A stretch of 26,691 nucleotides of DNA. It comes from an uncultured Flavobacterium sp. (lineage in GTDB: Bacteria; Bacteroidota; Bacteroidia; Flavobacteriales; Flavobacteriaceae). Positions 8,137 through 14,129 of this stretch are shown one piece after another. A program made the translations under genes and the position numbers. A model generated the notes under the pieces. The model saw only the letters and a list, made by a program, of their open reading frames with translations. It was not told where the DNA came from and made no database searches. Location of the stretch: positions 1 to 26,691 of the forward strand of contig NZ_CAMLIX010000042.1 in assembly GCF_946479975.1 (NCBI RefSeq), read 5' to 3'. Positions within the stretch are counted from its first letter, which is position 1, and every line of letters begins with the position of its first letter.

Positions 8137-8297
8137 TTTTTTGCCACAAATTACACGAATTTACACGAATTATTTTTGCCACAGATTAAAGGATTAAAAT
8201 GATTTAATCTGTGAGAATCTTTTTAATCTGTGGCAAAAAGAACACTCATTTAGGTTAAATAAAATTCGTGAAAATTCGTGAAATTCGTGGCAAACTT
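8137..8297. repeat. Nested inverted repeats of the TTTGCCACRRATT family
   Basis: The outer arms are 8140-8172 (TTTGCCACAAATTACACGAA, then TTACACGAATTA) and 8260-8294, its imperfect reverse complement (ATTCGTG three times, then GCAAAC). The inner arms are a perfect 18-bp inverted repeat: TTTTTGCCACAGATTAAA at 8173-8190 and its complement at 8222-8239. The inner left arm can also pair with TTTAATCT at 8203-8210, so two exclusive structures are possible. The repeats fill the whole gap between the cyclase stop and the GNAT start. Confidence 0.9.
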
Positions 8298-8301
8298 TTT
8301 T

Positions 8302-9072
8302 TTAAATTTTATACAAAATTGGCTTACTCGGACTTGCATCATTTTCAAACGAAGCGATTTGGAGATTTAAAATATAGTTTCCATCTTCGATTTCGTCTGG
8401 AACATAGATCATTTCTGTAATTGTTGCGTTTAATCTAGCATCAGAATTTAAGTTCACAGTATCTTTTACATTCCAAAACGCTTTGTGCGCCAACAATTTT
8501 CCTTCATCATGTTCTTTGTCAACACTTGGTAAATCGATTAATAAATGTTGAATTTCGCTTTCGCGGATAAAAATTGCAGCGTCTTCAGACAAATAAGGCG
8601 GATTCGTATTGGAATATTTTCTTGATTTTTTATCTTTTTGATTTGGTAGTGTTCTTATAATTAAGGCTTCCGTTGGTGTCACACTGAGCGAAGTCGAAAT
8701 GCTCATTGCTGTTTCAATCATTTTTTTCGTAATCACAAAATCATCTCCAATTTTCTCAGGTTCAACCGTAATCAATTTTGCAGTAAAGAAAAACTGTTTC
8801 AACGATTGATTAATGCTGTAAAAATCATTTGTAATATGACCTAAACATTCCGTATGCGTTCCATGTCCATGTGGATTGAAGAAAATATTATTGAAATTTG
8901 TAGATGATTTTCCTTCCGAAACTTTCCCAATCCAATCGCCAAAAACTACAGGTTCAATTGATGGTTTTTCGATATACCAAGCAATCGGATTTTCATCTGT
9001 ATTGGTTAATGGAATTGAGATATCGATGGGTTTTGATAAGTCGATTTCGAAGTTGTTGATTTTTGCTTTCAT
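8302..9072 (-). CDS. Cyclase family protein (kynurenine formamidase-like hydrolase)
   Basis: This 256-residue protein belongs to the cyclase/kynurenine formamidase-like metal hydrolases. The metal-binding signature is at residues 68-80 (HGHGTHTECLGHI; family pattern HxGTHxDxxxH, here with Glu in place of Asp). DLSKPIDISIPL at the start and FIRESEIQHLLIDLPSVDKE plus HDEGKLLAHKAFW in the middle are also family-like. The true substrate is unknown; many relatives hydrolyse cyclic or formyl amides. Residues 124-132 (SISTSLSVT) are encoded by a 20-bp dispersed repeat at 8682-8701 that keeps the frame. The start at 9072 lies directly beside the left arm of the GxxExxY-flanking inverted repeat, so its own promoter is not evident. 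Confidence 0.88.
   Translation of the reverse strand: MKAKINNFEIDLSKPIDISIPLTNTDENPIAWYIEKPSIEPVVFGDWIGKVSEGKSSTNFNNIFFNPHGHGTHTECLGHITNDFYSINQSLKQFFFTAKLITVEPEKIGDDFVITKKMIETAMSISTSLSVTPTEALIIRTLPNQKDKKSRKYSNTNPPYLSEDAAIFIRESEIQHLLIDLPSVDKEHDEGKLLAHKAFWNVKDTVNLNSDARLNATITEMIYVPDEIEDGNYILNLQIASFENDASPSKPILYKI
8682..8701. repeat. Intragenic dispersed repeat, copy 1 (inside the cyclase gene)
   Basis: CACTGAGCGAAGTCGAAATG matches the repeat in mvaD at 21112-21131 in 17 of 20 bases. It is read here as SISTSLSV (residues 124-131) without disturbing the frame. The sequence type (TTCGACTYCGCTCAGTG on the other strand) is one I recognise as a common intergenic repeat in Bacteroidota. Confidence 0.8.
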
Positions 9073-9078
9073 ATGTTT

Positions 9079-9119
9079 GGTTTAACCGCAAGGCACGCAA
9101 AGAATTACGCAAAGGTCGC
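9079..9119 (+). repeat. Left 41-bp inverted-repeat arm of the GxxExxY cassette
   Basis: The arm starts GGTTTAACCGCAAGGCACGC and ends ACGCAAAGGTCGC. It matches the reverse complement of 9589-9629 in 39 of 41 bases; the only differences are CGCAAAG versus CGCTAGG in the middle. It lies 6 bases upstream of the cyclase start. Confidence 0.95.
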
Positions 9120-9130
9120 AAGGGTTTTTA

Positions 9131-9508
9131 TTAAAGATTGTTTGCTACTCTTTTTATTCCATTTTTTAATAAAGAAACATTGAAGTTAATTAATAGGCCG
9201 AGTTTGCAATTTGTTAGTTTTAAATAAGTCAGTAGCTGGACAAAATGAACCTCATTCAAACAATCAACTGCCTTTATTTCCAAAATTAATTTATTTTCTA
9301 TTAAAATATCTAAACGATAACCAACATCTAACTTTACTTCTTCGTAAATTAATGGTAAAGCCTTTTGTTTTTCAATATAAAGCCCTGATTTCTTTAGTTC
9401 ATAAAATAGACACTCTTCATAAGCGCTTTCTAAAAGTCCGGGACCTAAAGTTTGGTGAACTTTTAAAGCTGAATTAAACACAATTCGAGACAAATCATTT
9501 TCTGACAT
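9131..9508 (-). CDS. GxxExxY protein (PD-(D/E)XK-like)
   Basis: This 125-residue protein is a GxxExxY family member (TIGR04256). I take the ATG at 9508, since family members start directly with a short helix (MSENDLSRIVFNSALKVHQT) before the signature GPGLLESAYEECL (G24, E27, Y30). The later segment DVGYRLDILIENKLILEIKA has the spacing of a PD-(D/E)XK nuclease core: D67, E77, K79. LNEVHFVQLLTYLKLTNCKL and GLLINFN complete the family pattern. Function is not established. The gene has little other sequence around it and is enclosed by a near-perfect 41-bp inverted repeat at 9079-9119 and 9589-9629. This suggests a cassette inserted between the cyclase and hemW genes. An in-frame ATG at 9538 would add ten residues and is less likely. 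Confidence 0.92.
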   Translation of the reverse strand: MSENDLSRIVFNSALKVHQTLGPGLLESAYEECLFYELKKSGLYIEKQKALPLIYEEVKLDVGYRLDILIENKLILEIKAVDCLNEVHFVQLLTYLKLTNCKLGLLINFNVSLLKNGIKRVANNL

Positions 9509-9588
9509 AAGTAGTTTAGATAAAAAATTAAAACTCAAATGTAAAGTTAATTTGAAAATATAATTTAATTCTTACAAAAAAAAACATC

Positions 9589-9629
9589 GCGACCTTTGCG
9601 TAATTCCTAGCGTGCCTTGCGGTTAAACC
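9589..9629 (-). repeat. Right 41-bp inverted-repeat arm of the GxxExxY cassette
   Basis: This is the reverse complement of 9079-9119 with two mismatches. The hemW stop codon (TAA, 9623-9625) lies inside it, so the repeat supplies the last codons or the stop of hemW. Confidence 0.95.
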
Positions 9630-10765
9630 GATTCTTCCAAATTTAAATAAAATAAATCTGAAGCAATTCCATCCGTTAAAAATTTTCCTTTTGGAGTTGG
9701 TTTTAGAATGTTTTTTTCAATAAAAAGCAAATCGTCATTCAAGAACTTTTGAGATTGTTTTTGAAGATATTTCAGATACTCCAATCCAAATTCCTTCTCA
9801 ATTCTTTCTAAAGAAACGCCCCAAATCGTACGCAATCCCGTCATAATATATTCATTATAACGATCAGAAATTGTCAATGTTTCAGTTTCAATTGGAAGTT
9901 CGTTGTTTTGAATTGCCTTTAAGTAAAGCGAATTATTAGCAACATTCCAGCCTCTTTTTTCGCCATCATAACTATGGGCGGAAGGACCAATTCCGATGTA
10001 TTTTTTTCCCAGCCAATACGCCGAATTGTTTTTCGAGAAATAATTCTCTTTTCCAAAATTCGATAATTCGTAATGAATAAAACCATTTTTTTGAAGCATT
10101 TCAACCAAAATCATAAAATGGTTTGAAGCGACTTCATCTTGAGGTTCAGCTATTTTTCCAGTTTGAATTAATTTGCTTAAAGCCGTTTTCGGTTCAACCG
10201 TCAAAGCATAACTCGAAATATGTGGGATTCCAAAATCCAAAGCCGTTTGAATATTCTGTCTCCACATTTCGTCGCTCATTCCCGGAATTCCGTAAATCAA
10301 ATCCAACGAAATATTATCAAAATATTTAGTCGCTTCTTCCAGACACTTTTTGGCTTCCGCAGAATTATGAGCCCGATTCATCATCTTCAAATCGGTTTCA
10401 TAAAAAGACTGAATTCCGATGCTCAAACGATTTATCGGACTTTTTGATAATTGTAAAATTCGTTCTGCAGATAAATCATCTGGATTTGCTTCGAGCGTAA
10501 TTTCTGGATTTTCAATGACTTTGTAATTCTTGTAAACTTCAGAAATCAGAAAATTAATTTCTTCATTACTCAAAACCGAAGGAGTTCCTCCGCCAAAATA
10601 AATTGTTTCGACAATTTCATCAGAAAACTCGGTTTTTCGCATGCCGATTTCTTTAGCCAAAGCCAAAACCATCTCATCTTTCTTCTTCATCGAAGTCGAA
10701 AAATGAAAGTCACAGTAATGACAAGCCTGCTTGCAAAAAGGTATGTGAATGTAGATGCCGCTCAT
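9623..10765 (-). CDS. hemW: Radical SAM family heme chaperone HemW
   Basis: This 380-residue protein is a HemW/HemN-like radical SAM protein. The [4Fe-4S] cluster motif CxxxCxxC is at C11, C15 and C18 in IHIPFCKQACHYCDFHF, the HemW pattern; it lacks the longer N-terminus of true HemN. Further family motifs are ETIYFGGGTPSVLS, ITLEANPDDLS, NRLSIGIQSF, ISLDLIYGIPG, and the C-terminal HemN-type domain with AYWLGKKYIGIGPSAHSY and YNEYIMTGLRTIWGVSLERI. HemW is a heme-binding chaperone, not a coproporphyrinogen oxidase, although relatives are often named so. The stop codon lies in a dispersed repeat arm, and the region upstream of the start is filled by another repeat family (10771-10843), so no promoter is apparent. 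Confidence 0.94.
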   Translation of the reverse strand: MSGIYIHIPFCKQACHYCDFHFSTSMKKKDEMVLALAKEIGMRKTEFSDEIVETIYFGGGTPSVLSNEEINFLISEVYKNYKVIENPEITLEANPDDLSAERILQLSKSPINRLSIGIQSFYETDLKMMNRAHNSAEAKKCLEEATKYFDNISLDLIYGIPGMSDEMWRQNIQTALDFGIPHISSYALTVEPKTALSKLIQTGKIAEPQDEVASNHFMILVEMLQKNGFIHYELSNFGKENYFSKNNSAYWLGKKYIGIGPSAHSYDGEKRGWNVANNSLYLKAIQNNELPIETETLTISDRYNEYIMTGLRTIWGVSLERIEKEFGLEYLKYLQKQSQKFLNDDLLFIEKNILKPTPKGKFLTDGIASDLFYLNLEESV

Positions 10766-10770
10766 TTTTG

Positions 10771-10843
10771 TTAGTGTTCAGTTTTCAGTTTTTTTAGTGA
10801 TCAGTATTAGTGTTGAGTATTAGTGTTGAGTATTCAGTTTTTA
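10771..10843 (+). repeat. AGTGTTCAGT/AGTATTAG repeat, copy 1
   Basis: TTAGTGTTCAGTTTTCAG is followed by TTTTTTTAGTGATCAG and two tandem 13-base units AGTATTAGTGTTG. Copies 2 (10851-10903) and 3 (11334-11369) have the reverse orientation. Copy 1 with copy 2 can fold as a hairpin immediately upstream of hemW. Confidence 0.8.
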
Positions 10844-10850
10844 GATTCGG

Positions 10851-10903
10851 CACCACTCACCACTAAAAACCTGACCACTGAATACTATTATTTACTGATC
10901 ACT
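10851..10903 (-). repeat. CACTAAAAACCTGACCACTG repeat, copy 2
   Basis: It contains CACTAAAAACCTGACCACTG and TTTACTGATCACT. It overlaps the 3' end of the four-helix-bundle gene: the stop codon and the last codons (SDQ) are made of repeat sequence. Confidence 0.8.
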
Positions 10904-11287
10904 TATCTTAACACCAAACTTACCTGGATTTAAAAGCATATAATTTATTAATTTTCCTATTTCAATACTTTCAGACAAAAGTTCATTATAATATTCGATT
11001 GAAATATATTTACAAGCAAGGGCAAACTCCAGCCAAACTTGTGTTTCTGAATTTTCACCATCAGAGTCAGTTAATTTACTATAAAAATGTTTTGGATAAA
11101 TACGTTTTCTGTAAGCCTCTGCAATTGTTACCGGAACACTTCTGGATGAACGTCTAATTTGATCAGTTAATGAATATACTTCCTCTTTTGGAAACTGTTT
11201 AGTAATATCAAAAATCTTCATTGCTAAAGAAAAAGACTTTTTGTAAGCTAATAAATCTTGAAATCTCATGTTATGTTTTTTATTCAT
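10892..11287 (-). CDS. Four-helix bundle protein (S23 / 23S rRNA intervening-sequence protein family)
   Basis: This 131-residue protein belongs to the four-helix-bundle family (TIGR02436), first known as ORFs in 23S rRNA intervening sequences. Family features are MRFQDLLAYKKSFSLAMKIF, the core QFPKEEVYSLTDQIRRSSRS with the following IAEAYRKR, and the helical tail LEFALACKYISIEYYNEL with EIGKLINYML. It may be RNA-binding, but no function is established. An ATG at 11269 (MRFQDLL) is an equally plausible start, which would drop six residues (MNKKHN). The gene stands alone between hemW and ruvC with copies of one repeat family on both sides (10771-10903 and 11334-11369), and the 3' end runs into the repeat. 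This resembles the GxxExxY cassette on the other side of hemW. Confidence 0.92.
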   Translation of the reverse strand: MNKKHNMRFQDLLAYKKSFSLAMKIFDITKQFPKEEVYSLTDQIRRSSRSVPVTIAEAYRKRIYPKHFYSKLTDSDGENSETQVWLEFALACKYISIEYYNELLSESIEIGKLINYMLLNPGKFGVKISDQ

Positions 11288-11333
11288 AACGGAATTATTG
11301 TAGGAAAATTTTCAAATTTTTTGTTTCCACAGA

Positions 11334-11369
11334 ATAACTGAACACTAAAAAATCTGACCACTGATCACT
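11334..11369 (-). repeat. CACTAAAAAATCTGACCACTG repeat, copy 3
   Basis: It contains AACTGAACACTAAAAAATCT followed by GACCACTGATCACT, closely related to copy 2 and inverted relative to copy 1. The ruvC stop codon (11368-11370) lies at its edge. Confidence 0.8.
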
Positions 11370-11922
11370 ATTTCTTAACTCGTTCCTCGTTTTGTTTCAC
11401 AAAAGCATTCCATCCTGAATAACTCTTTCCTGCAATAACTTTTCCAGAATTAAAATGATGGCAGACCGCTGCTGCCAAACCGTCTGTAGAATCGAGATTT
11501 TTTGGTAATTCTTTTAGACCTAAAAGCTGCTGAAGCATTTTAGCAACCTGTTCTTTACTGGCATTTCCGTTTCCGGTAATTGCCATTTTTATCTTTTTAG
11601 GTTCGTATTCTGTAATCGGAATACCTCTTGAAAGTCCAGCTGCCATGGCAACGCCTTGTGCGCGTCCTAATTTCAGCATCGACTGAACGTTTTTGCCAAA
11701 GAAAGGCGCTTCAATCGCGATTTCGTCGGGACAATGCGTTTCGATTAATTCGATAGTTCGTTCAAAAATAATTCTTAGTTTTTGGTAATGATTGTCATAT
11801 TTAGAAAGCTGCAATTCATTCAATTGCAGAAATTCCATTTTTTTATTGATTACTTTAATCAATCCGAAACCCATAATTGTGGTTCCAGGGTCAATACCTA
11901 ATATGATGCGTTCTTGTGTCAT
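11368..11922 (-). CDS. ruvC: Holliday junction resolvase RuvC
   Basis: This 184-residue endonuclease resolves Holliday junctions together with RuvAB. I choose the ATG at 11922, since the family starts just before ILGIDPGTT; an ATG at 11940 would add six residues (MCNQLR). Acidic catalytic residues are in place: D11 in GIDPGTT, E71 in IAIEAPFFGKN, and D144 and D147 in LDSTDGLAAAVCHH. GRAQGVAMAAGLSRGIPI, YEPKKIKMAITGNGNASKEQ and the Lys/Arg-rich tail are typical. ruvA and ruvB are not nearby. The TAG stop overlaps the edge of a dispersed repeat. Confidence 0.95.
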   Translation of the reverse strand: MTQERIILGIDPGTTIMGFGLIKVINKKMEFLQLNELQLSKYDNHYQKLRIIFERTIELIETHCPDEIAIEAPFFGKNVQSMLKLGRAQGVAMAAGLSRGIPITEYEPKKIKMAITGNGNASKEQVAKMLQQLLGLKELPKNLDSTDGLAAAVCHHFNSGKVIAGKSYSGWNAFVKQNEERVKK

Positions 11923-11940
11923 TCTTAGTTGGTTACACAA

Positions 11941-12029
11941 AGTTTCGCTAAGTTGCCACAGAGATTCACAAAGTTTATATTTTCTCCGTGTATCTTTATG
12001 ATTTCTTCGTGAATCTTTGCGAAATAGCT
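11941..12029. repeat. CACAAAG/TTTGCGAA inverted repeat between ruvC and the flippase-like gene
   Basis: CACAAAGTTTCGCTAAG and GAGATTCACAAAG on the left face TCTTCGTGAATCTTTGCGAA on the right; GATTCACRAAG matches its reverse complement with one difference. It belongs to the broad family of CACAAAG / GCAAAG repeats. It fills nearly all of the gap between divergent genes and leaves almost no room for ordinary promoters. Confidence 0.65.
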
Positions 12030-12030
12030 T

Positions 12031-12038
12031 TACTTTTG
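12031..12038 (+). promoter_or_regulatory. TAnnTTTG match directly before a start codon
   Basis: TACTTTTG fits the -7 consensus exactly but ends only 4 bases before the ATG at 12043, so transcription would start at or after the start codon. It implies a leaderless message, or a start further downstream, or it is a chance match. No proper -33 box is seen. Confidence 0.25.
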
Positions 12039-12042
12039 CGGC

Positions 12043-12987
12043 ATGATTTCAATTCCTCACAAAGCTAAGCAATTCCTAGTTCTTCTGGCCAAACTTTTAA
12101 TTGTTGGCGGCGCATTTTATTTTATCTATAATCAGCTGGCAAACAACGACAAATTAGACTGGAATAAATTCATTGTCTTATTCAAGAAAAATCAGTCGGT
12201 TTTAGGAATTGGATTCATCTTGCTTTTGAGTGTTTTGAATCGCTACTTTGAAATTTTGAAATGGCAGAATCTGGCGCAGGTCATTCATAAAATATCAGTT
12301 TACGAAGCTACAAAGCAAGTTTTAGCCGCTCTTACGGCTGGAATTTTCACGCCAAATGGAGTAGGAGAGTATGCAGGAAAAGCATTGTATTATCCAAAAT
12401 CTGAAGCAAAGCGAGTTGTATTTCTGAACTTAATCTGCAACGGAATCCAGATGATTTTAACGATCATTTTCGGAATCTTTGGTTTGCTTTATTTCAACGC
12501 TAAATTCAATGTCATTTCGACCAGAACCGTTCTAATTCTCTTCGGCGGATTTTTATTGATTCTGGTTATTCTGTTCTCAATCAAAAAAATAAAAGTAAAA
12601 GGATATTCGATTGAAAAACTAATTCATAAAATCAACGAAATCCCAAAATCGGTGCATCAAAAAAACGTCTTTTTAGGCATTTGCCGTTATTTGGTTTTTT
12701 CGCATCAATATTACTTTTTGTTTTTAGGTTTTGATGTCGATTTACCTTATTTAACTTTAATGGCGGCCGTTACATCGGTTTACTTTTTAGCTTCATCATT
12801 GCCGACTTTTCAATTTTTAGATTTTGCTGTAAAAGGAAGTGTAGCTATTTATTTCTTCGGAATTCTCGGCGTAAACGAATGGATTGTAATTTTTATCAGC
12901 ACTTTAATGTGGTTTTTAAATGTAGTGCTGCCGGTAGTTTTAGGAAGTTATTTTGTACTGAATTTTAAAACCAAAACCACAGAATGA
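12043..12987 (+). CDS. Flippase-like / lysylphosphatidylglycerol synthase transmembrane family protein
   Basis: This 314-residue integral membrane protein belongs to the LPG synthase TM / UPF0104 (AglD2-like) family. About eight hydrophobic segments are visible. Family motifs are LNRYFEILKWQNLAQ, ALTAGIFTPNGVGEYAGKAL (a glycine-rich conserved signature), FLNLICNGIQMILTIIFGIF and LASSLPTFQFLDFAVKG. It lacks the soluble C-terminal catalytic domain of true MprF, so a flippase or lipid-linked-sugar role is more likely. The following GT2 gene overlaps it by four bases (ATGA, 12984-12987), so both are translated together and probably act on the same lipid or glycan. Confidence 0.88.
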   Translation: MISIPHKAKQFLVLLAKLLIVGGAFYFIYNQLANNDKLDWNKFIVLFKKNQSVLGIGFILLLSVLNRYFEILKWQNLAQVIHKISVYEATKQVLAALTAGIFTPNGVGEYAGKALYYPKSEAKRVVFLNLICNGIQMILTIIFGIFGLLYFNAKFNVISTRTVLILFGGFLLILVILFSIKKIKVKGYSIEKLIHKINEIPKSVHQKNVFLGICRYLVFSHQYYFLFLGFDVDLPYLTLMAAVTSVYFLASSLPTFQFLDFAVKGSVAIYFFGILGVNEWIVIFISTLMWFLNVVLPVVLGSYFVLNFKTKTTE

Positions 12988-14087
12988 TTTTTGTTTTATT
13001 TACCATATTAGCAATTTATATAATTAGTATTGAATTACTTATTTATGGTTTTTTCAAAATAAAAAAATTTCAAAAAGCTGGTTTAGAACCTAACACCAGT
13101 TTTACAATAATAGTTCCGTTTCGAAATGAAAAGGAGAATCTTCCGAATCTTTTAGAAAGTTTTTCAAACTTAAATTATCCAAACAATTTATTTGAAGTTA
13201 TTTTGGTTGATGATAACTCCAATGAGAAATTCCAAATTTTAAATTCCAAATTCCAAATTTCTATCGTTGATAGTATTCGCTTTTCAAATTCTCCAAAAAA
13301 AGATGCAATTACAACCGCAATGCAGCACGTAAAAACCGAATGGGTAATTACAACCGATGCCGATTGTATTGTTCCAGAAAATTGGCTTTTAACGTTTGAT
13401 AATTACATTCAGGAAAACAAAGTCTCCATGCTGGCAGGCGCTGTAACGTATAAATGCGGAAATTCATTTTTAGATCATTTTCAGCAATTAGACTTAACGA
13501 GTCTGCAAGGCGCCACAATTGGAAGTTTTGGTTTAAATAAAGGTTTTATGTGCAACGGAGCCAATTTTGCATACACAAAACCATTGTTTAAAAGCCTAAA
13601 CGGTTTTGAAGGAAACAACAAAATCGCAAGTGGCGATGACGTTTTTTTACTGCAAAAAGCCATCGAAAAATTCCCAAACCAAGTTCATTATTTAAAAGCA
13701 GTTGAAGTAATTGTAACCACAAAACCCACCGAAAATTGGAAAGATCTTTTTCATCAAAGAGTGCGCTGGGCTTCCAAAACCAGTTCGTATAAAAGTACTT
13801 TTGGAAAACTGCTTGGATTAATTGTTTTCTTCGGAAATCTAAGTTTTGTAATCGGGTTTTTATTTCTCCTTTTCGGAATTTTATCTTACCCAATATTTGT
13901 AATTTTCGCCTTTTCTAAGTTTATAACAGACTTTGTTTTACTTTCAATAACCAATAAATTTTTGACAAAATCCAGAATCAAAAGTCTTTTATTAAGCAGT
14001 TTAGTATATCCGTTTTTTAGCTCGGCAGTTGCCTTATACAGCTTGTTTGGTACTTACCAATGGAAAGGCAGAAAGTTTAAAAGTTAA
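12984..14087 (+). CDS. Glycosyltransferase family 2 protein, membrane-anchored
   Basis: This 367-residue protein has an N-terminal membrane segment (about 3-24), a GT-A catalytic domain and three C-terminal hydrophobic segments (about 275-355). GT2 motifs are SFTIIVPFRNEKENLPNLLE, EVILVDDNS (first Asp pair), WVITTDADC (the DxD-type site) and the acceptor-side LFHQRVRWASKTSSYK (Q/RxxRW motif). This layout is like that of processive or lipid-linked glycosyltransferases. Between VDDNS and the next conserved block there is KFQILNSKFQI (residues 82-92), encoded by a tandem AATTCCAA repeat, which looks like a repeat insertion. The gene is coupled to the upstream flippase-like gene by a 4-base overlap. 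Donor and acceptor are unknown. Confidence 0.93.
   Translation: MIFVLFTILAIYIISIELLIYGFFKIKKFQKAGLEPNTSFTIIVPFRNEKENLPNLLESFSNLNYPNNLFEVILVDDNSNEKFQILNSKFQISIVDSIRFSNSPKKDAITTAMQHVKTEWVITTDADCIVPENWLLTFDNYIQENKVSMLAGAVTYKCGNSFLDHFQQLDLTSLQGATIGSFGLNKGFMCNGANFAYTKPLFKSLNGFEGNNKIASGDDVFLLQKAIEKFPNQVHYLKAVEVIVTTKPTENWKDLFHQRVRWASKTSSYKSTFGKLLGLIVFFGNLSFVIGFLFLLFGILSYPIFVIFAFSKFITDFVLLSITNKFLTKSRIKSLLLSSLVYPFFSSAVALYSLFGTYQWKGRKFKS
13226..13262. repeat. AATTCCAAATT tandem repeat inside the GT2 gene
   Basis: AAATTCCAAATTTT is followed by AAATTCCAAATTCCAAATTT. It is translated in frame as KFQILNSKFQI right after the VDDNS motif. The same type of sequence occurs commonly as an intergenic repeat in Flavobacterium (from memory). 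Confidence 0.75.
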
Positions 14088-14092
14088 GTGTT

Positions 14093-14116
14093 TTTGTCAT
14101 CCTGAAGAATGACAAA
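14093..14116. terminator. Hairpin between convergent genes (possible terminator)
   Basis: TTTGTCAT (14093-14100) and ATGACAAA (14109-14116) form an 8-bp stem around CCTGAAGA, directly after the GT2 stop and before the end of the convergent lipoprotein gene. The GTCATCCTGA core is also a known dispersed repeat type. There is no strong T tract, so the terminator call is moderate. Confidence 0.5.
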
Positions 14117-14129
14117 CGTTATCAAAAAA

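Noticed and set aside
8137..8297. A CRISPR array, suggested by the short periodic repeats here and at 6.1, 9.1 and 10.8 kb
   Set aside because: Units are too short (5-13 bases), spacers are not unique or of even length, and units are arranged as inverted arms; no cas gene is present.
9079..9629. An insertion sequence with terminal inverted repeats
   Set aside because: There is no transposase, and I find no clear target-site duplication outside the arms, so it is described as a cassette only.
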